Of a stretch of DNA of 64,000 bases, positions 8,915-18,614 are shown piece by piece. The notes under the pieces were generated by a model. The model made no database searches. It worked only from the letters and a program-made list of their open reading frames with translations, and was not told the origin of the DNA. Each line of letters starts with the position of its first letter. Position 1 is the first letter of the stretch. Origin of the DNA: an uncultured Candidatus Poseidoniales archaeon (lineage in GTDB: Archaea; Thermoplasmatota; Poseidoniia; Poseidoniales; Poseidoniaceae); assembly GCA_905181785.1 (NCBI GenBank), contig CAJIZC010000017.1, forward strand, positions 35,140 to 99,139, written 5' to 3'. A program made the position numbers and the translations under genes.

Positions 8915-9541
8915 TTAAGGCAATAGCAAGAGGAACGGTTCGAGCAGCATAATCACACCAAGAGGAATCAGGGTCATGGTTGCGTTGTCGTCTATGTAAC
9001 GCAAACGGGGCCATTCTGCCGCAACGCACAATGGGCCAAAGACCAACGCCAACCAAAGGGGCGTTTCGAAGAAGAACCAGCATGCAACCCAAATAGCTCC
9101 AATAAACATCGAGGAATAAATCACCACGTTTCGGGTGTCGATTCCACGGCGGCGTAATTCGCCCATAAACGGGTCGCCCAGCGAGAGTGAGAGGACGAGG
9201 GGCCATGCATAGGCTTCAGTTGGAGCCAGCAAAAACACCATGCCAACACCGAAAGCACCCCAAGCAAGAGCAGAAACTTGGTGTGCTTCATACTCACGTT
9301 GTCCAAAGATGGTAAAGCCCAATTTGAGCCGCAACCCCTCAACAAGAATTGCAAACATGATGACCATCGAGACCAACTGAGCGTTGGAAGTGCCCGCTGC
9401 GTCAGCAATTTCGCGTCCCCACTCAAAGTAAATCCAAGGAAGAGCGCTCATTGCAATGTGGATGGCGCGTCGGAAGAGGTGGCCGTTCATGCCCCCTATG
9501 GAAAGGTCAACAGGGTTGGTTAACTCTACTTGGTCAGACAT
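8915..9541 (-). CDS. dolichol/phytol kinase-like membrane protein
   Basis: About 208 residues with six to seven membrane helices. The order of features fits the SEC59/VTE5/phosphatidate-cytidylyltransferase-like superfamily: a middle SLGDPFMGELRRRGID segment, matching the GD...G+R pattern of CTP-dependent polyprenol kinases, and a later D-D-N-A-T-x-x-L-I-P motif, matching the DN.T.P region. Such enzymes phosphorylate isoprenoid alcohols, which in archaea could feed glycan-carrier or lipid salvage. The ATG at 9541 overlaps the end of meaB by 8 nt; two in-frame codons upstream (9547, 9574) are also possible. No functional link to meaB is apparent. Confidence 0.7.
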   Translation of the reverse strand: MSDQVELTNPVDLSIGGMNGHLFRRAIHIAMSALPWIYFEWGREIADAAGTSNAQLVSMVIMFAILVEGLRLKLGFTIFGQREYEAHQVSALAWGAFGVGMVFLLAPTEAYAWPLVLSLSLGDPFMGELRRRGIDTRNVVIYSSMFIGAIWVACWFFFETPLWLALVFGPLCVAAEWPRLRYIDDNATMTLIPLGVIMLLEPFLLLLP

Positions 9542-10439
9542 GTTCATTTGCTCCAATGGAACGAATGACATCATCCAGCGTCATTGAACCTGCCGCTAAT
9601 TTCTCGAGCAGAACATCAAGTTGTGGTGCTTCGAGGATTTTCCGCTCATGATGGGCAAGGAGACGTTCACGCCATCTTGCCCGTTCAGATCGACCTGAGG
9701 CATCAAGAGCGAGCAGCATCGAGGCTGCATCCTCGATTCCAGTGCCATGAAGGGCAGAGGTAAGCAATACGGGCGGTGAGGCACCAGCTCCCAATTCGTA
9801 GGATTCGCGCAATTCGCCGGCATGTTGCTCGGCGCCAGGCAAATCACATTTGTTGACGATGACGGCATCCGCTAACTCGAGGAGCCCTGCTTTCTCTGCT
9901 TGAACACCATCGCCTCGAGCAGGGCCTTCGACGACGAGGATTCGGTCTGCAATCGCCGCACATCTCACTTCTGCTTGGCCTGCGCCTACTGTTTCAATCA
10001 CCACGCGGTCCCAGCCAATGGCGAGCAAAAACTGAGTCATGTCAGCGACGATGAGCGGAACGCTACCGGATGCCTTGCGGGTAGCGATGGAACGGAGGTA
10101 GATGTTTTCCTTCAGGTCTTGATCATCAACTACAGTCATCCGAACTCGATCGCCTAACAAGGCGCCCCCCGAACGGGGCGATGAAGGATCAACTGCCAAG
10201 AGAGCGACGCGCAAACCCGCCCGAGCCCAGTGGGTAAGCAACCCATCGAGCAAGCAGGATTTTCCGACACCCGGTGCGCCGGTGATGGCAAGCGATTGCC
10301 AAACGTTTTCAGCTGGTTCGACGGGTTCGATTATTTCGAAAACTTCAGCGAGTTCAATGGTGCGATTCTCCAAGGCGCTCAAGGTTCGAGCAAGAGAGCG
10401 ACGATCCCCCTTTGCTGCGTCTTGAATCAAATCCCGCAT
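9534..10439 (-). CDS. meaB: MeaB/ArgK G3E GTPase, methylmalonyl-CoA mutase chaperone
   Basis: A 301-residue G3E-family GTPase with Walker A GAPGVGKS (54-61), the family signature VDPSSPRSGGALLGDRVRM (83-101), a switch region ETVGAGQAE and the base-recognition NKCD (196-199). MeaB loads and protects the adenosylcobalamin cofactor of methylmalonyl-CoA mutase. GAGGTGA upstream of the ATG is a clear ribosome site. It follows the B12-binding mutase subunit by 12 nt, the standard arrangement. The catalytic mutase subunit itself is not in this window. Confidence 0.95.
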   Translation of the reverse strand: MRDLIQDAAKGDRRSLARTLSALENRTIELAEVFEIIEPVEPAENVWQSLAITGAPGVGKSCLLDGLLTHWARAGLRVALLAVDPSSPRSGGALLGDRVRMTVVDDQDLKENIYLRSIATRKASGSVPLIVADMTQFLLAIGWDRVVIETVGAGQAEVRCAAIADRILVVEGPARGDGVQAEKAGLLELADAVIVNKCDLPGAEQHAGELRESYELGAGASPPVLLTSALHGTGIEDAASMLLALDASGRSERARWRERLLAHHERKILEAPQLDVLLEKLAAGSMTLDDVIRSIGANEHV

Positions 10440-10451
10440 GAGAGGTTCACC

Positions 10452-10955
10452 TCATTGACCCAGGTCCCAGTGCCAATCGCTTCCTTGTCCGATGCCAGCA
10501 TCATCCATTGCGTGTGAAGTTTGAATGAATTCGAGAATTTCAGAAGTTGGCGTACCCGGTCCGAAGATGGCTCGAATTTTACAATCAAACAGCGCCTGAC
10601 GGTCGTCTTCTGGAATGATGCCGCCGCCGAACACAATCACGTCGTTCAGCCCTCCTGCCCGTAACAATTCACACACCTTAGGGAACAGGTGGCCATGAGC
10701 ACCAGAGAGGGAGGACAAGCCAAGGAACCTTGCGTCTTCATCGCGAACCGTGTCGACGATTTGTTGGGCGCTTCTGCGCAAACCTGTGTAAATCACTTCA
10801 TGGCCTGCGTCCCGAAGGGCCCTTGCGACGACTTTCGCACCACGGTCGTGCCCGTCTAACCCGGGTTTGGCTACAACGACTCGCAGTGGTTCGCCCATGA
10901 ATCGTGGATGGAACGCTTCCCTATCAACGCACCCCTCTTGTTTGCTCAGAGCCAT
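10452..10955 (-). CDS. methylmalonyl-CoA mutase small subunit (B12-binding domain)
   Basis: A 167-residue stand-alone cobalamin-binding domain. It shows AKPGLDGHDRGA, with the DxHxxG lower-ligand motif at Asp34, His36 and Gly39, then the LSSLSGAH stretch and a glycine-rich VFGGGIIP segment, all typical of the Rossmann-like B12 domain of methylmalonyl-CoA mutase. Archaea often encode this domain separately from the large TIM-barrel subunit. Its gene precedes meaB and is divergent from pccB, so the succinate-propionate interconversion genes are grouped. ATG 10955 is used; a second ATG at 10898 would start exactly at the domain. Confidence 0.93.
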   Translation of the reverse strand: MALSKQEGCVDREAFHPRFMGEPLRVVVAKPGLDGHDRGAKVVARALRDAGHEVIYTGLRRSAQQIVDTVRDEDARFLGLSSLSGAHGHLFPKVCELLRAGGLNDVIVFGGGIIPEDDRQALFDCKIRAIFGPGTPTSEILEFIQTSHAMDDAGIGQGSDWHWDLGQ

Positions 10956-11067
10956 TTCTGGGGCTTGTTTTTGCCAGCCAATGCTTTGGTTTGAGAACCC
11001 ATGGTTTGACAGCCTATGAGTGACAACGCATAAGGGCGGGTTTTCTGTCCGAGGAGTTGGGAAGCCT

Positions 11068-12621
11068 ATGTCATCGACAGAGCAACGACTCCAAGACTTG
11101 CGCAATCGAAAGGCCCGCAGTGAGGCTGGAGGTGGTCAAGCACGAGTGGATGCTCAGCACAACCGTGGCAAAATGACCGCTCGGGAACGCATGGAAATGT
11201 TGCTTGACGATGGCTCTTTCCAAGAAATCGATGCGTTGGTGGAACACCGCTGTCGTGATTTTAACATGGATACAAACGTCATCCCCGGCGATGGTGTCGT
11301 GACAGGTCATGGAACGATTAACGGTCGAGAAGTGTTCGCCTTTGCTCAAGATTTCACGGTTTATGGTGGGTCTTTGGGCGAAATGCACGGGCTGAAAATC
11401 TGCAAGGTTTTGGACATGGCGCTCAAAACAGGCCGCCCAGTCATTGGAATGAATGATTCAGGCGGCGCCCGAATCCAAGAAGGCGTTGCTTCGTTGGGCA
11501 GTTATGCTGAAATCTTCTTCCGCAACGTACGAGCTTCTGGTGTTGTTCCACAAATTTCAGTCATTATGGGACCTTGTGCAGGCGGAGCCGTGTATTCTCC
11601 TGCGATCACTGACTTTGTGATCATGGTCGATCAGACGGCTCACATGTTCATCACTGGCCCAGAGGTCATCAAAACAGTCACCAACGAAGTGGTGAGTTTC
11701 GAAGATTTGGGAGGCGCTATGACGCACGGGAGCAAATCTGGTGTGTCACACTTTACTGCTTCAGACGATGAAAGCGCCCTTGCGCTGGCTCGGGAACTGA
11801 CCGATCTTTTTCCTCAAAACAACCTTGAGCGCCCACCGACCAAGAAGACATCAGACCCAATCGATCGCAAGTGCGATGCTCTTGACACGATTATCCCCGA
11901 TGTTGCAACAAAGCCCTATGACGTGTTAGATGTGATTGCTGAAATCCTCGATGATGGAGCGTTCCTCGAAGTTCAAGCTGATTGGGCGCAAAACATTGTT
12001 GTTGGCTTTGGCCATTTGGGCAGCCAAACCGTTGGGGTTGTCGCCAATCAACCAAAGGTGCTCGCTGGGTGCCTCGACATCGATGCTAGCGATAAAGCGG
12101 CTCGATTTGTCAGGTTCTGTGATGCGTTTAACATTCCATTGATCACGCTCGAAGACGTACCCGGATTTTTACCCGGAACGAATCAAGAATGGGGCGGAAT
12201 CATCCGCCACGGTGCCAAGTTGCTCTACGCCTACGCTGAAGCGACCGTCCCCAAACTCACGGTGATTTTGCGAAAGGCATACGGCGGTGCTTACGACGTG
12301 ATGTCCTCAAAGCACATCCGCGGCGATTATAACGTGGCTTGGCCAACTGGAGAACTCGCTGTCATGGGTGCGGATGGCGCGGTTGAAATTATTCACAAGC
12401 GACGAATTGCTCACGCACGCAACGCTGAACAAGAGCGAGCACGATTGACAGAAGACTTTAATGAGAAATTTGCCAATCCATACAAAGCCGCAGCGCTTGG
12501 TTATCTTGATGATGTCATCGAACCAAGCGAAACTCGGCGCCGCCTGGCTCGTGCGCTTGATATGCTTCTGGACAAAGAAGAACTCCGGCCCGCTCGCAAG
12601 CACGGAAACATACCACTCTGA
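11068..12621 (+). CDS. pccB: acyl-CoA (propionyl-CoA) carboxylase carboxyltransferase subunit
   Basis: A 517-residue carboxyltransferase of the PccB/MmdA type, with both crotonase-like halves. It carries the [17 protein letters not shown] N-terminus, [32 protein letters not shown]-equivalent [13 protein letters not shown] and [10 protein letters not shown]. It transfers carboxyl groups from carboxybiotin to propionyl-CoA (or acetyl-CoA), giving methylmalonyl-CoA for the mutase encoded next door. Start ATG 11068 is preferred over 11020, because family proteins begin just before the [13 protein letters not shown] segment. Followed 9 nt later by the 64-residue protein and the biotin carrier. The biotin carboxylase subunit is not in the window. 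Confidence 0.95.
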   Translation: MSSTEQRLQDLRNRKARSEAGGGQARVDAQHNRGKMTARERMEMLLDDGSFQEIDALVEHRCRDFNMDTNVIPGDGVVTGHGTINGREVFAFAQDFTVYGGSLGEMHGLKICKVLDMALKTGRPVIGMNDSGGARIQEGVASLGSYAEIFFRNVRASGVVPQISVIMGPCAGGAVYSPAITDFVIMVDQTAHMFITGPEVIKTVTNEVVSFEDLGGAMTHGSKSGVSHFTASDDESALALARELTDLFPQNNLERPPTKKTSDPIDRKCDALDTIIPDVATKPYDVLDVIAEILDDGAFLEVQADWAQNIVVGFGHLGSQTVGVVANQPKVLAGCLDIDASDKAARFVRFCDAFNIPLITLEDVPGFLPGTNQEWGGIIRHGAKLLYAYAEATVPKLTVILRKAYGGAYDVMSSKHIRGDYNVAWPTGELAVMGADGAVEIIHKRRIAHARNAEQERARLTEDFNEKFANPYKAAALGYLDDVIEPSETRRRLARALDMLLDKEELRPARKHGNIPL

Positions 12622-12630
12622 GGTGCTTCA

Positions 12631-12825
12631 ATGTCAAAAACTGATCTTGCAACCTTGCGCATGGCTGCCCTTGCAGCCGTGTTAGCTGAAGTGATGCAAC
12701 AAGGTGAAGACCCAGGTCAAGTGGCTCGGAAAACCGGCCTTGCATGGTCTCAAGATCATCGGCGCATGAACACTGGTCAATCCAGCCTCATGCATCAACG
12801 AGCAAGCCGATCCCCATGGAAGTGA
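12631..12825 (+). CDS. small protein, possible carboxylase gamma/OadG-like subunit
   Basis: A 64-residue protein between pccB and the biotin carrier, with GAGGTG about 6 nt before its ATG. It has an Ala-rich helix (LRMAALAAVLAEVMQQ) and a tail with W, R and M spaced before a basic end. This resembles the cytoplasmic C-terminal end of OadG/MmdD-type decarboxylase subunits, which use an AAIAAA helix and a W..GR..M.xR tail, but the membrane helix of those proteins is absent. Position strongly suggests a structural role in the carboxylase complex. Homology is only a guess. Confidence 0.6.
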   Translation: MSKTDLATLRMAALAAVLAEVMQQGEDPGQVARKTGLAWSQDHRRMNTGQSSLMHQRASRSPWK

Positions 12826-12829
12826 ACGT

Positions 12830-13237
12830 ATGTCTGAAACCAGAAAAGTCATTGTAAACGGTGTAGAATTCGAAGTCGCCATCGAGGGTGAAGGTACCAC
12901 ATGGACTGCAACGGTTGAAGGGCAAACGTTCTCAATCGAGGTTCCAGATGCGGCTCCAGTTTCCAAAAAGAAACGCTCCGGTGGTGGGAAGAAAAAGAAG
13001 TCGGGCACAGTTTCGGCAAATATTCCTGGCAAAGTCGTCACAGTTGAAGTCAACGAAGGCGATGAAGTTGTTGAAGGTCAAGTGATCTTGATTCTTGAGG
13101 CAATGAAAATGCAAAACGAGATCCAAGCACCGGTCTCGGGGACTGTCGTTTCCGTTCAGTGTGAAGAAGGTCAAGCCATCGAAGCGAACATACCTCTTGT
13201 GATCATTGAACCCGTTGCCGAACCCGAGGCAGACTGA
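12830..13237 (+). CDS. biotin carboxyl carrier protein
   Basis: A 135-residue biotinyl carrier: an N-terminal beta-rich segment, a Lys/Gly-rich linker (46-57), then the C-terminal barrel with EAMKM, where Lys93 is the biotin attachment site. The VSANIPGKVVTVEVNEGDEV stretch is typical of propionyl-CoA carboxylase and oxaloacetate decarboxylase carriers. It is the last gene of the pccB operon. The biotin ligase domain in the fusion at 28322-29794 could modify it. Confidence 0.93.
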   Translation: MSETRKVIVNGVEFEVAIEGEGTTWTATVEGQTFSIEVPDAAPVSKKKRSGGGKKKKSGTVSANIPGKVVTVEVNEGDEVVEGQVILILEAMKMQNEIQAPVSGTVVSVQCEEGQAIEANIPLVIIEPVAEPEAD

Positions 13238-13317
13238 ACCTTTTTCCGTGTATAATTCGTTGGTTTTGGCACGACGATGTACGACCATTAAAGAGGTGTC
13301 AGCGTTTGTCTCTACTC

Positions 13318-13557
13318 ATGGGCGCAAGTGCGGTGTGTGATTTTCCGGGCTGTGGAGAGGAAGGGAGCATCGTTTCTCGTTTGTCGCCAGAAGGATACCT
13401 CGTGGCAACGGGGAAAAAGGCCTATTCCTTTCGAGAAGCCTACCGCCGATTTCACTACTGTACCAACCATCATGATGAGTTGATGGGCGGTGTTTGGTCG
13501 CGGGTGAGAAAGCCTGATGACAAGCAAGAAGGGCACGTGGCACCAACCGCGATTTGA
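13318..13557 (+). CDS. small putative zinc-binding protein
   Basis: A 79-residue protein with Cys7, Cys12, Cys48 and His51/His52, spaced CX4C and CX2HH, fitting a small structural zinc site. No family recognised. An upstream TTG at 13306 would add four residues; the ATG at 13318 is preferred. Sits alone between the biotin carrier and the giant surface protein. Confidence 0.6.
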   Translation: MGASAVCDFPGCGEEGSIVSRLSPEGYLVATGKKAYSFREAYRRFHYCTNHHDELMGGVWSRVRKPDDKQEGHVAPTAI

Positions 13558-13587
13558 TGGTTGGAGAATTCCTCCCACTGATAGGCT

Positions 13588-13593
13588 CATAAA
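13588..13593 (+). promoter_or_regulatory. TATA-like box of surface protein gene
   Basis: CATAAA is about 25 nt upstream of the ATG at 13615, fitting a leaderless transcript. Confidence 0.4.
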
Positions 13594-13614
13594 CAACGAC
13601 GCTTTGTGTTATTT

Positions 13615-16600
13615 ATGAACAGCACAATTGTGCCCGCTCGGAAAAAAGTTTCAGCCGCTTTTTTGGCCGTTTTGATTGCATTGATGTCGGTGACTCTAAC
13701 AGCCCCTATGGCTTCTGCAATCGGCCCGAATCAAAACGATCTTGGCTCTTCCATGGACCTCCCTGACAACTCGTCTTCAATCAACAGTTCTCAGGCCGTC
13801 ATGAACATGAACGGGTACGCTCCTTTGGCTTCTGGTTCCTTGTATGGGGAATTGGATGTGGGAGACGATGAAGATTGGTTCGCGATGACCCTCAATGCAA
13901 ACGAAGGGGTGACGCTCCAAATCGCATACAACACCACCTACACGTCTTCAAACGGTTCGACCTACACCAATGATTTCGAATTGTGGATGTATGATTCATC
14001 AATGAATACGATTGAAGTTTCAATCAATAGTAATCCTGAGGTTGTTTCAACCAATGCTTCAACCGGGCCTCATGGAGGCACGGTGTACTTCAAGATCGTT
14101 CGGTACGACGGCTATGGTTTCTACACCCTTGACTTCTGGATGTTCAGCACTTCAACAGGCAACGGAACTGGAGGCAACGGTACATCACCTCCAACCAACT
14201 GCGTTGGAAACGGAACAACAAACTCAGATATTCTTGAGCCAAATGATAGCGTAGCATTCGCAACATCGGCATCAAGCCTCCCAGTGTATTGCACTGGGTT
14301 GTCAATCGATTCGTCAACAGATGTCGATTTTTTCGAAATCGATATGATTTCAGGTGTCACATATTACGTCAATATGTCTCTGAACAACGCCAACGGTGAT
14401 CTTGACCTGCAATGGGAAGACTCGTTTGGGAGTTACTTGACAGGATCGGGAAGCACTTCCAACGTCGAATCCATGAGTTATTTTTCCGTTTCCAATCAAA
14501 CCACCTATGTGCGGGCGTATGGATGGCAAAGCGCCATCAACACCTATGACATTGAAATCACAACAGACTTGCCAGGTGGGGGCCAATCTTTTGAATCAGT
14601 TTATGTGATGCTGATGAACACCACCAGCGTCAATATTGAGATCGAAGGTCTTACGGCTGGAACCAATTATTCTTACAACTATTCGAGCGTCCAATACTTT
14701 AACAACGGCTCTTCGACATGGGGGTCTTCAACTGTGGTGAACTTCAACGCCACTGGAACAACGTACACGGCCAACGTCACTTCAACCACGCCAATGATGA
14801 TCGAATCCGAATTTTGCACCGAATCTTACCTCATGGATGCTGCAGGTAGCGTTCTTGATCTCGATGGCGATTGTGTCTACCTCGAAATGTTGGAATTAGA
14901 CACACTTTCCTCAACCACCGGTTCGCTTTCTGCTACAAACCTCACATCTGGCACGGACTACACCTTGTGGTGGTTCGTTTACGACTCGGTTGAATTCACC
15001 AATAATTTCACATTGTCGAACGACATTGACACGGCGCTTGCAGCCTCGCTTGTTCATGAGGAAACTGAAAACTTCACAAGCACAACATCATCGGAAACAT
15101 GGTCTGTAAATTGGACCGGGATCACCACGATGAACCTTCATGAGATGGTTGGCTTCCTTTCCTACAACAACACAGCGGTTAATTTGAGCGCAGGTGAAGG
15201 GTACATTGGAGTCCACTTCACTGATTTCATACCTCAATTGCCTTCAATGGTGATTGATGCTTACTCAACAAGCAGCACTTCCACCACCAACAACGTTGAT
15301 GTCAGAGGCTCAGACCTCGTCACAGGTGATTCATACCAATACCAAGTTCGTGTTGTTGACCAAGCAGGTGCAAGCATTGCTTCTTCCTCTATGATGAATT
15401 TCACTGCAACGGCACAAAACATGAGCATGTCGACCTTCAGTTATTCCACGCCCACCGCCTCTGGTGTGTACTGTGCAGAAGTCCTGCTATACTCAGCCGC
15501 AAGTGTCCAACTCATTGGCGACAGTGCTTGTTTCAACCTTGTCTTTGATGATGACAGCGACGGTGTGGCCAACGAATTCGATCTTTGTGCCAATTCCTCT
15601 ATAGGTGCCATCGTCGACCAAGATGGCTGTGAATTGTCACAGAAGGATTCTGATGGCGATGGATACAGCGATGCAGCAGATGCCTTCCCTTACGATGCCA
15701 GTCAGTACTCTGACATGGACGGCGACGGTTATGGAGACAATGCGAACGGCAACAGCCCCGATGCTTTCCCCACAGACAGTTCACAGTGGTCGGATGTTGA
15801 TGGCGACGGCTACGGCGATAACGCTGGTGGCAACGCTTCTGATGCCTTCCCTTACGACCCAACTCAATGGTCTGATGCAGATTACGATGGCTATGGTGAC
15901 AACGCTGCTGGAAACAACGCCGATGAATACCCAACAGATCCAACTCAATGGGAAGATGCTGATGGCGATGGTTACGGCGACAATCCAGCTGGAACAAACG
16001 GCGACCAGTTCCCCAATGATGCTTCACAATGGGCTGACGCAGACGGTGACGGCTACGGCGATAACACCGCTGGAAACCAACCCGATGCTTTCCCATCTGA
16101 CGCCACTCAGTGGGAAGATACCGATGGTGACGGCTATGGTGACAACACCGGTGGAAACAACGCGGACGCTTTCCCATACGATGCCACTCAATGGGCGGAC
16201 GAAGATGGCGACGGCTTTGGCGACAATCAAGCAGGCAACGACGCTGATGCCTTCCCAATGGACGGAACCCAGTGGCTCGACACCGACGGTGACGGTTATG
16301 GTGACAACCCAACCGGAACCACCCCTGACATGTTCCCAACCGACGCAAGTCAATGGGCTGATGCCGACAATGACGGCTACGGTGACAACGCCATGGGAAC
16401 CAACGGTGACCAATGCCTCAACACCCCACCAGGCCAAGCCGTTGACAGCACAGGTTGCAGTACTTCTCAGAAAGATGGAGACCTCGATGGCGTGATGGAC
16501 GACCAAGACGCTTGCCCTGATACACCTGCAGGGGAACAAGTGGACATGTCCGGCTGTTCAGGATCCCAAGAAGACAGCGATAACGACGGCGTGATGGATT

Positions 16601-17712
16601 TGTTCGATTTGTGCGCAAGCACACCGCTTGGCTCTAGCATTGATTCAGCAGGATGTGCTGACTCCCAATTGGACAGCGATAACGACGGCATTACCAACGA
16701 TCTTGATGCCTGCCCAATGAGCGCTCCAGATGTTCCAGTCAACGGCCAAGGTTGCGCTGCAGATGAGCGAGACACTGACATGGACGGCGTTTTGGATGCC
16801 GATGACTTCTGTGCTTTGACACCGACTGAAGAAGAAGCCGACGCAACAGGCTGTTCGAACTCACAGCGCGACGATGACAACGATTCCTTCACCAACGACT
16901 TGGATGAATGCCCAAACACTTCGCTTCAATCCACGCCGGATTCTGTTGGTTGCTCACCAGAGCAATACGATGACGACAACGACCTTATCGACAACACAAT
17001 CGATGATTGCGCTGCAACGCCTGCAGGTGAGCAGGTGGATCCAGAAGGATGCTCAGCGACACAAAGGGACCAAGATATGGACGGCATCAAAGATGCCTAC
17101 GATCTTTGCCGAGATACAGCTGCAGGTCACGGTCCAGACCTTGATGGATGCTCAGAACACCAGAAAGATGACGATGAAGACGGCGTCTTCAACGTCGCAG
17201 ACAGGTGTAAAGGAACAGATGCCAACCAAACGGTCATCGACGACGAAGGTTGCGCCCTAAACCAAATCGACACTGACGGTGACGGCGTGAACGATGAAGA
17301 CGACGACTTTGTCTTCGATGCCAATGAATCACTCGATTCAGATAATGACGGTGTAGCCGATCGATACGACGACGCACCATTTGACGCCACCCGAAGCGAA
17401 GCTAAGGCAGAGGAAGGCGGTGGAGGCGGGCTTCTATACCCCATCATTGCCATTCTCGTCCTTTGCGGCCTCGGCGCTCTTCTTTTCGTTCGACGCAGTG
17501 AAGAAGCTGCAGGAATGGAATCTGCATTTGCAGAAGCCAATTATGAGGACGCTGCTACGGCACAAAATATGGTTGCGGAAGTTAAAAATCTCCCCCAGAT
17601 TGCTGAAACTCAGGAATGGGAAGAAGACGGTGTGCACTGGTCGAAGGCTGCTGATGGAACGCTTTCCTACTATGATGCAGGCTCTGAATCTTGGCTTGTT
17701 TACGACCAATGA
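13615..17712 (+). CDS. giant surface protein with thrombospondin type-3-like Ca2+ repeats
   Basis: A 1365-residue single-pass surface protein. A Sec signal peptide (basic start, hydrophobic core to about residue 34, cleavage near MASA/IGP) is followed by Ser/Thr/Asn-rich beta-sandwich domains (about 40-640), including a segment resembling bacterial pre-peptidase C-terminal domains (GELDVGDDEDWF, DSSTDVDFFEID). Next come DxDxDG calcium repeats: nine 27-residue units (about 697-933) and then roughly nine 33-35-residue cysteine-containing units (CPDTPAGEQVD-type). A glycine linker leads to one membrane helix (YPIIAILVLCGLGALLFV) and a cytoplasmic tail of about 85 residues ending in a Trp/Tyr-rich module (WEEDGVHWSKAADGTL). 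Many N-glycosylation sequons are present. Probably an adhesion or cell-surface sensing protein; ligand unknown. Confidence 0.9.
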   Translation: MNSTIVPARKKVSAAFLAVLIALMSVTLTAPMASAIGPNQNDLGSSMDLPDNSSSINSSQAVMNMNGYAPLASGSLYGELDVGDDEDWFAMTLNANEGVTLQIAYNTTYTSSNGSTYTNDFELWMYDSSMNTIEVSINSNPEVVSTNASTGPHGGTVYFKIVRYDGYGFYTLDFWMFSTSTGNGTGGNGTSPPTNCVGNGTTNSDILEPNDSVAFATSASSLPVYCTGLSIDSSTDVDFFEIDMISGVTYYVNMSLNNANGDLDLQWEDSFGSYLTGSGSTSNVESMSYFSVSNQTTYVRAYGWQSAINTYDIEITTDLPGGGQSFESVYVMLMNTTSVNIEIEGLTAGTNYSYNYSSVQYFNNGSSTWGSSTVVNFNATGTTYTANVTSTTPMMIESEFCTESYLMDAAGSVLDLDGDCVYLEMLELDTLSSTTGSLSATNLTSGTDYTLWWFVYDSVEFTNNFTLSNDIDTALAASLVHEETENFTSTTSSETWSVNWTGITTMNLHEMVGFLSYNNTAVNLSAGEGYIGVHFTDFIPQLPSMVIDAYSTSSTSTTNNVDVRGSDLVTGDSYQYQVRVVDQAGASIASSSMMNFTATAQNMSMSTFSYSTPTASGVYCAEVLLYSAASVQLIGDSACFNLVFDDDSDGVANEFDLCANSSIGAIVDQDGCELSQKDSDGDGYSDAADAFPYDASQYSDMDGDGYGDNANGNSPDAFPTDSSQWSDVDGDGYGDNAGGNASDAFPYDPTQWSDADYDGYGDNAAGNNADEYPTDPTQWEDADGDGYGDNPAGTNGDQFPNDASQWADADGDGYGDNTAGNQPDAFPSDATQWEDTDGDGYGDNTGGNNADAFPYDATQWADEDGDGFGDNQAGNDADAFPMDGTQWLDTDGDGYGDNPTGTTPDMFPTDASQWADADNDGYGDNAMGTNGDQCLNTPPGQAVDSTGCSTSQKDGDLDGVMDDQDACPDTPAGEQVDMSGCSGSQEDSDNDGVMDLFDLCASTPLGSSIDSAGCADSQLDSDNDGITNDLDACPMSAPDVPVNGQGCAADERDTDMDGVLDADDFCALTPTEEEADATGCSNSQRDDDNDSFTNDLDECPNTSLQSTPDSVGCSPEQYDDDNDLIDNTIDDCAATPAGEQVDPEGCSATQRDQDMDGIKDAYDLCRDTAAGHGPDLDGCSEHQKDDDEDGVFNVADRCKGTDANQTVIDDEGCALNQIDTDGDGVNDEDDDFVFDANESLDSDNDGVADRYDDAPFDATRSEAKAEEGGGGGLLYPIIAILVLCGLGALLFVRRSEEAAGMESAFAEANYEDAATAQNMVAEVKNLPQIAETQEWEEDGVHWSKAADGTLSYYDAGSESWLVYDQ
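15703..16413 (+). repeat. nine tandem 81-nt coding repeats
   Basis: Nine in-frame units, each beginning Q-[W/Y]-x-D-x-D-x-D-G-[Y/F]-G-D-N and continuing with a DAFP-type turn. The first QYSD codon is at 15703 and the ninth QW codon at 16351, exactly eight times 81 nt apart. Units differ at synonymous and variable positions, so they are not recent copies, but several share long near-identical stretches. Confidence 0.85.
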
Positions 17713-17733
17713 ATCCAACATGGTGTCTTGTCT

Positions 17734-18411
17734 ATGGACTCAATGCATTCCAACGCAACGCAACTGATCATCGGTTTGAACCCGGGCAAAATGCGATCTT
17801 TATTGGGAGCAGTTGCCACATATTCAACGATCGCAATTCCTCTGTTTTCGATCATCGGAGGCATGATGCTTTGGACCCCATTGTGGTTGGTTGTACCTCT
17901 CTCGGTGCTTCTCACTTGTGGCCAACAATACCAATTGGATTCAGAGACCGATGAGTTTTCAAGGCGATATTTATTTTTCCTAAAGCAGTCTCCTTGGGTG
18001 GTGCTGAATAAGGCGAGCGCCATTACAAACATCGAGAGGCTCAAAGATCAGGGTGAAGATGGAGGTGAAGCATTGAACAGTCGTATTGAATTCTACTTCA
18101 ATGATGGGACCAATTACACATGGTCGATGCTTTACGGCCCGTCTGAGCAATACGCTTCGCAGATCAACCTGTTCCTCCAATCGTTGGAGAAGTCCGCATA
18201 CCTTGTTGGCCACGAAGCCCCACTTCCAGCCTCCCGTGATGGAGGCGTGCTTTCATCATCAGTCACCTCAGGTTCGACCGTTTGGGAACAGCCTTCATCT
18301 GCAACGAAGCAAGCGCCGGCAGCAACCTCCTCATCGCTCAACATCTGGGACAGCACACCAGCAGCGCCTGATGATCTCCAGAGCGACAGCACGTTCCTTT
18401 GGGATCATTGA
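17734..18411 (+). CDS. membrane protein with two N-terminal helices and a long cytoplasmic tail
   Basis: About 225 residues from the ATG at 17734. Two adjacent hydrophobic helices (about 25-45 and 49-65) form a hairpin, followed by a mixed soluble domain similar in layout to bacterial PH-like membrane proteins (strand-rich YLFFLKQSPWVVLNKASAI), then a Ser/Pro/Ala-rich unstructured tail. No family recognised. Lies 21 nt after the surface protein stop in the same direction, so co-transcription is likely. Confidence 0.7.
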   Translation: MDSMHSNATQLIIGLNPGKMRSLLGAVATYSTIAIPLFSIIGGMMLWTPLWLVVPLSVLLTCGQQYQLDSETDEFSRRYLFFLKQSPWVVLNKASAITNIERLKDQGEDGGEALNSRIEFYFNDGTNYTWSMLYGPSEQYASQINLFLQSLEKSAYLVGHEAPLPASRDGGVLSSSVTSGSTVWEQPSSATKQAPAATSSSLNIWDSTPAAPDDLQSDSTFLWDH

Positions 18412-18614
18412 CCAATGGACCCTTCATTGGATACTTGGCATCTTATCCTCTACGTTGGAATTTGTTTCAGTGAGGGCTTTGATATGGCCAGTAAAGGGCG
18501 GGCCATTTGATCGAATCAGCGCATGGACTGAAGCAAGAGTCCTGCAGATTATGGAGAACCGTATCGCTTTGCTTCGGCGCACCGAAACGGTTCAGGTCCA
18601 AACTTGGAATTGAT

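Noticed and set aside
15599..16348. 249-codon open frame on the minus strand inside the calcium-repeat array
   Set aside because: It is antisense to the repeated Asp/Gly codons of the surface protein; its His/Arg-rich composition is a by-product of the repeat.
18412..18614. 32-codon frame starting at 18416 in a 203-nt gap
   Set aside because: Short, no clear ribosome site and no recognisable features; the gap is otherwise empty.
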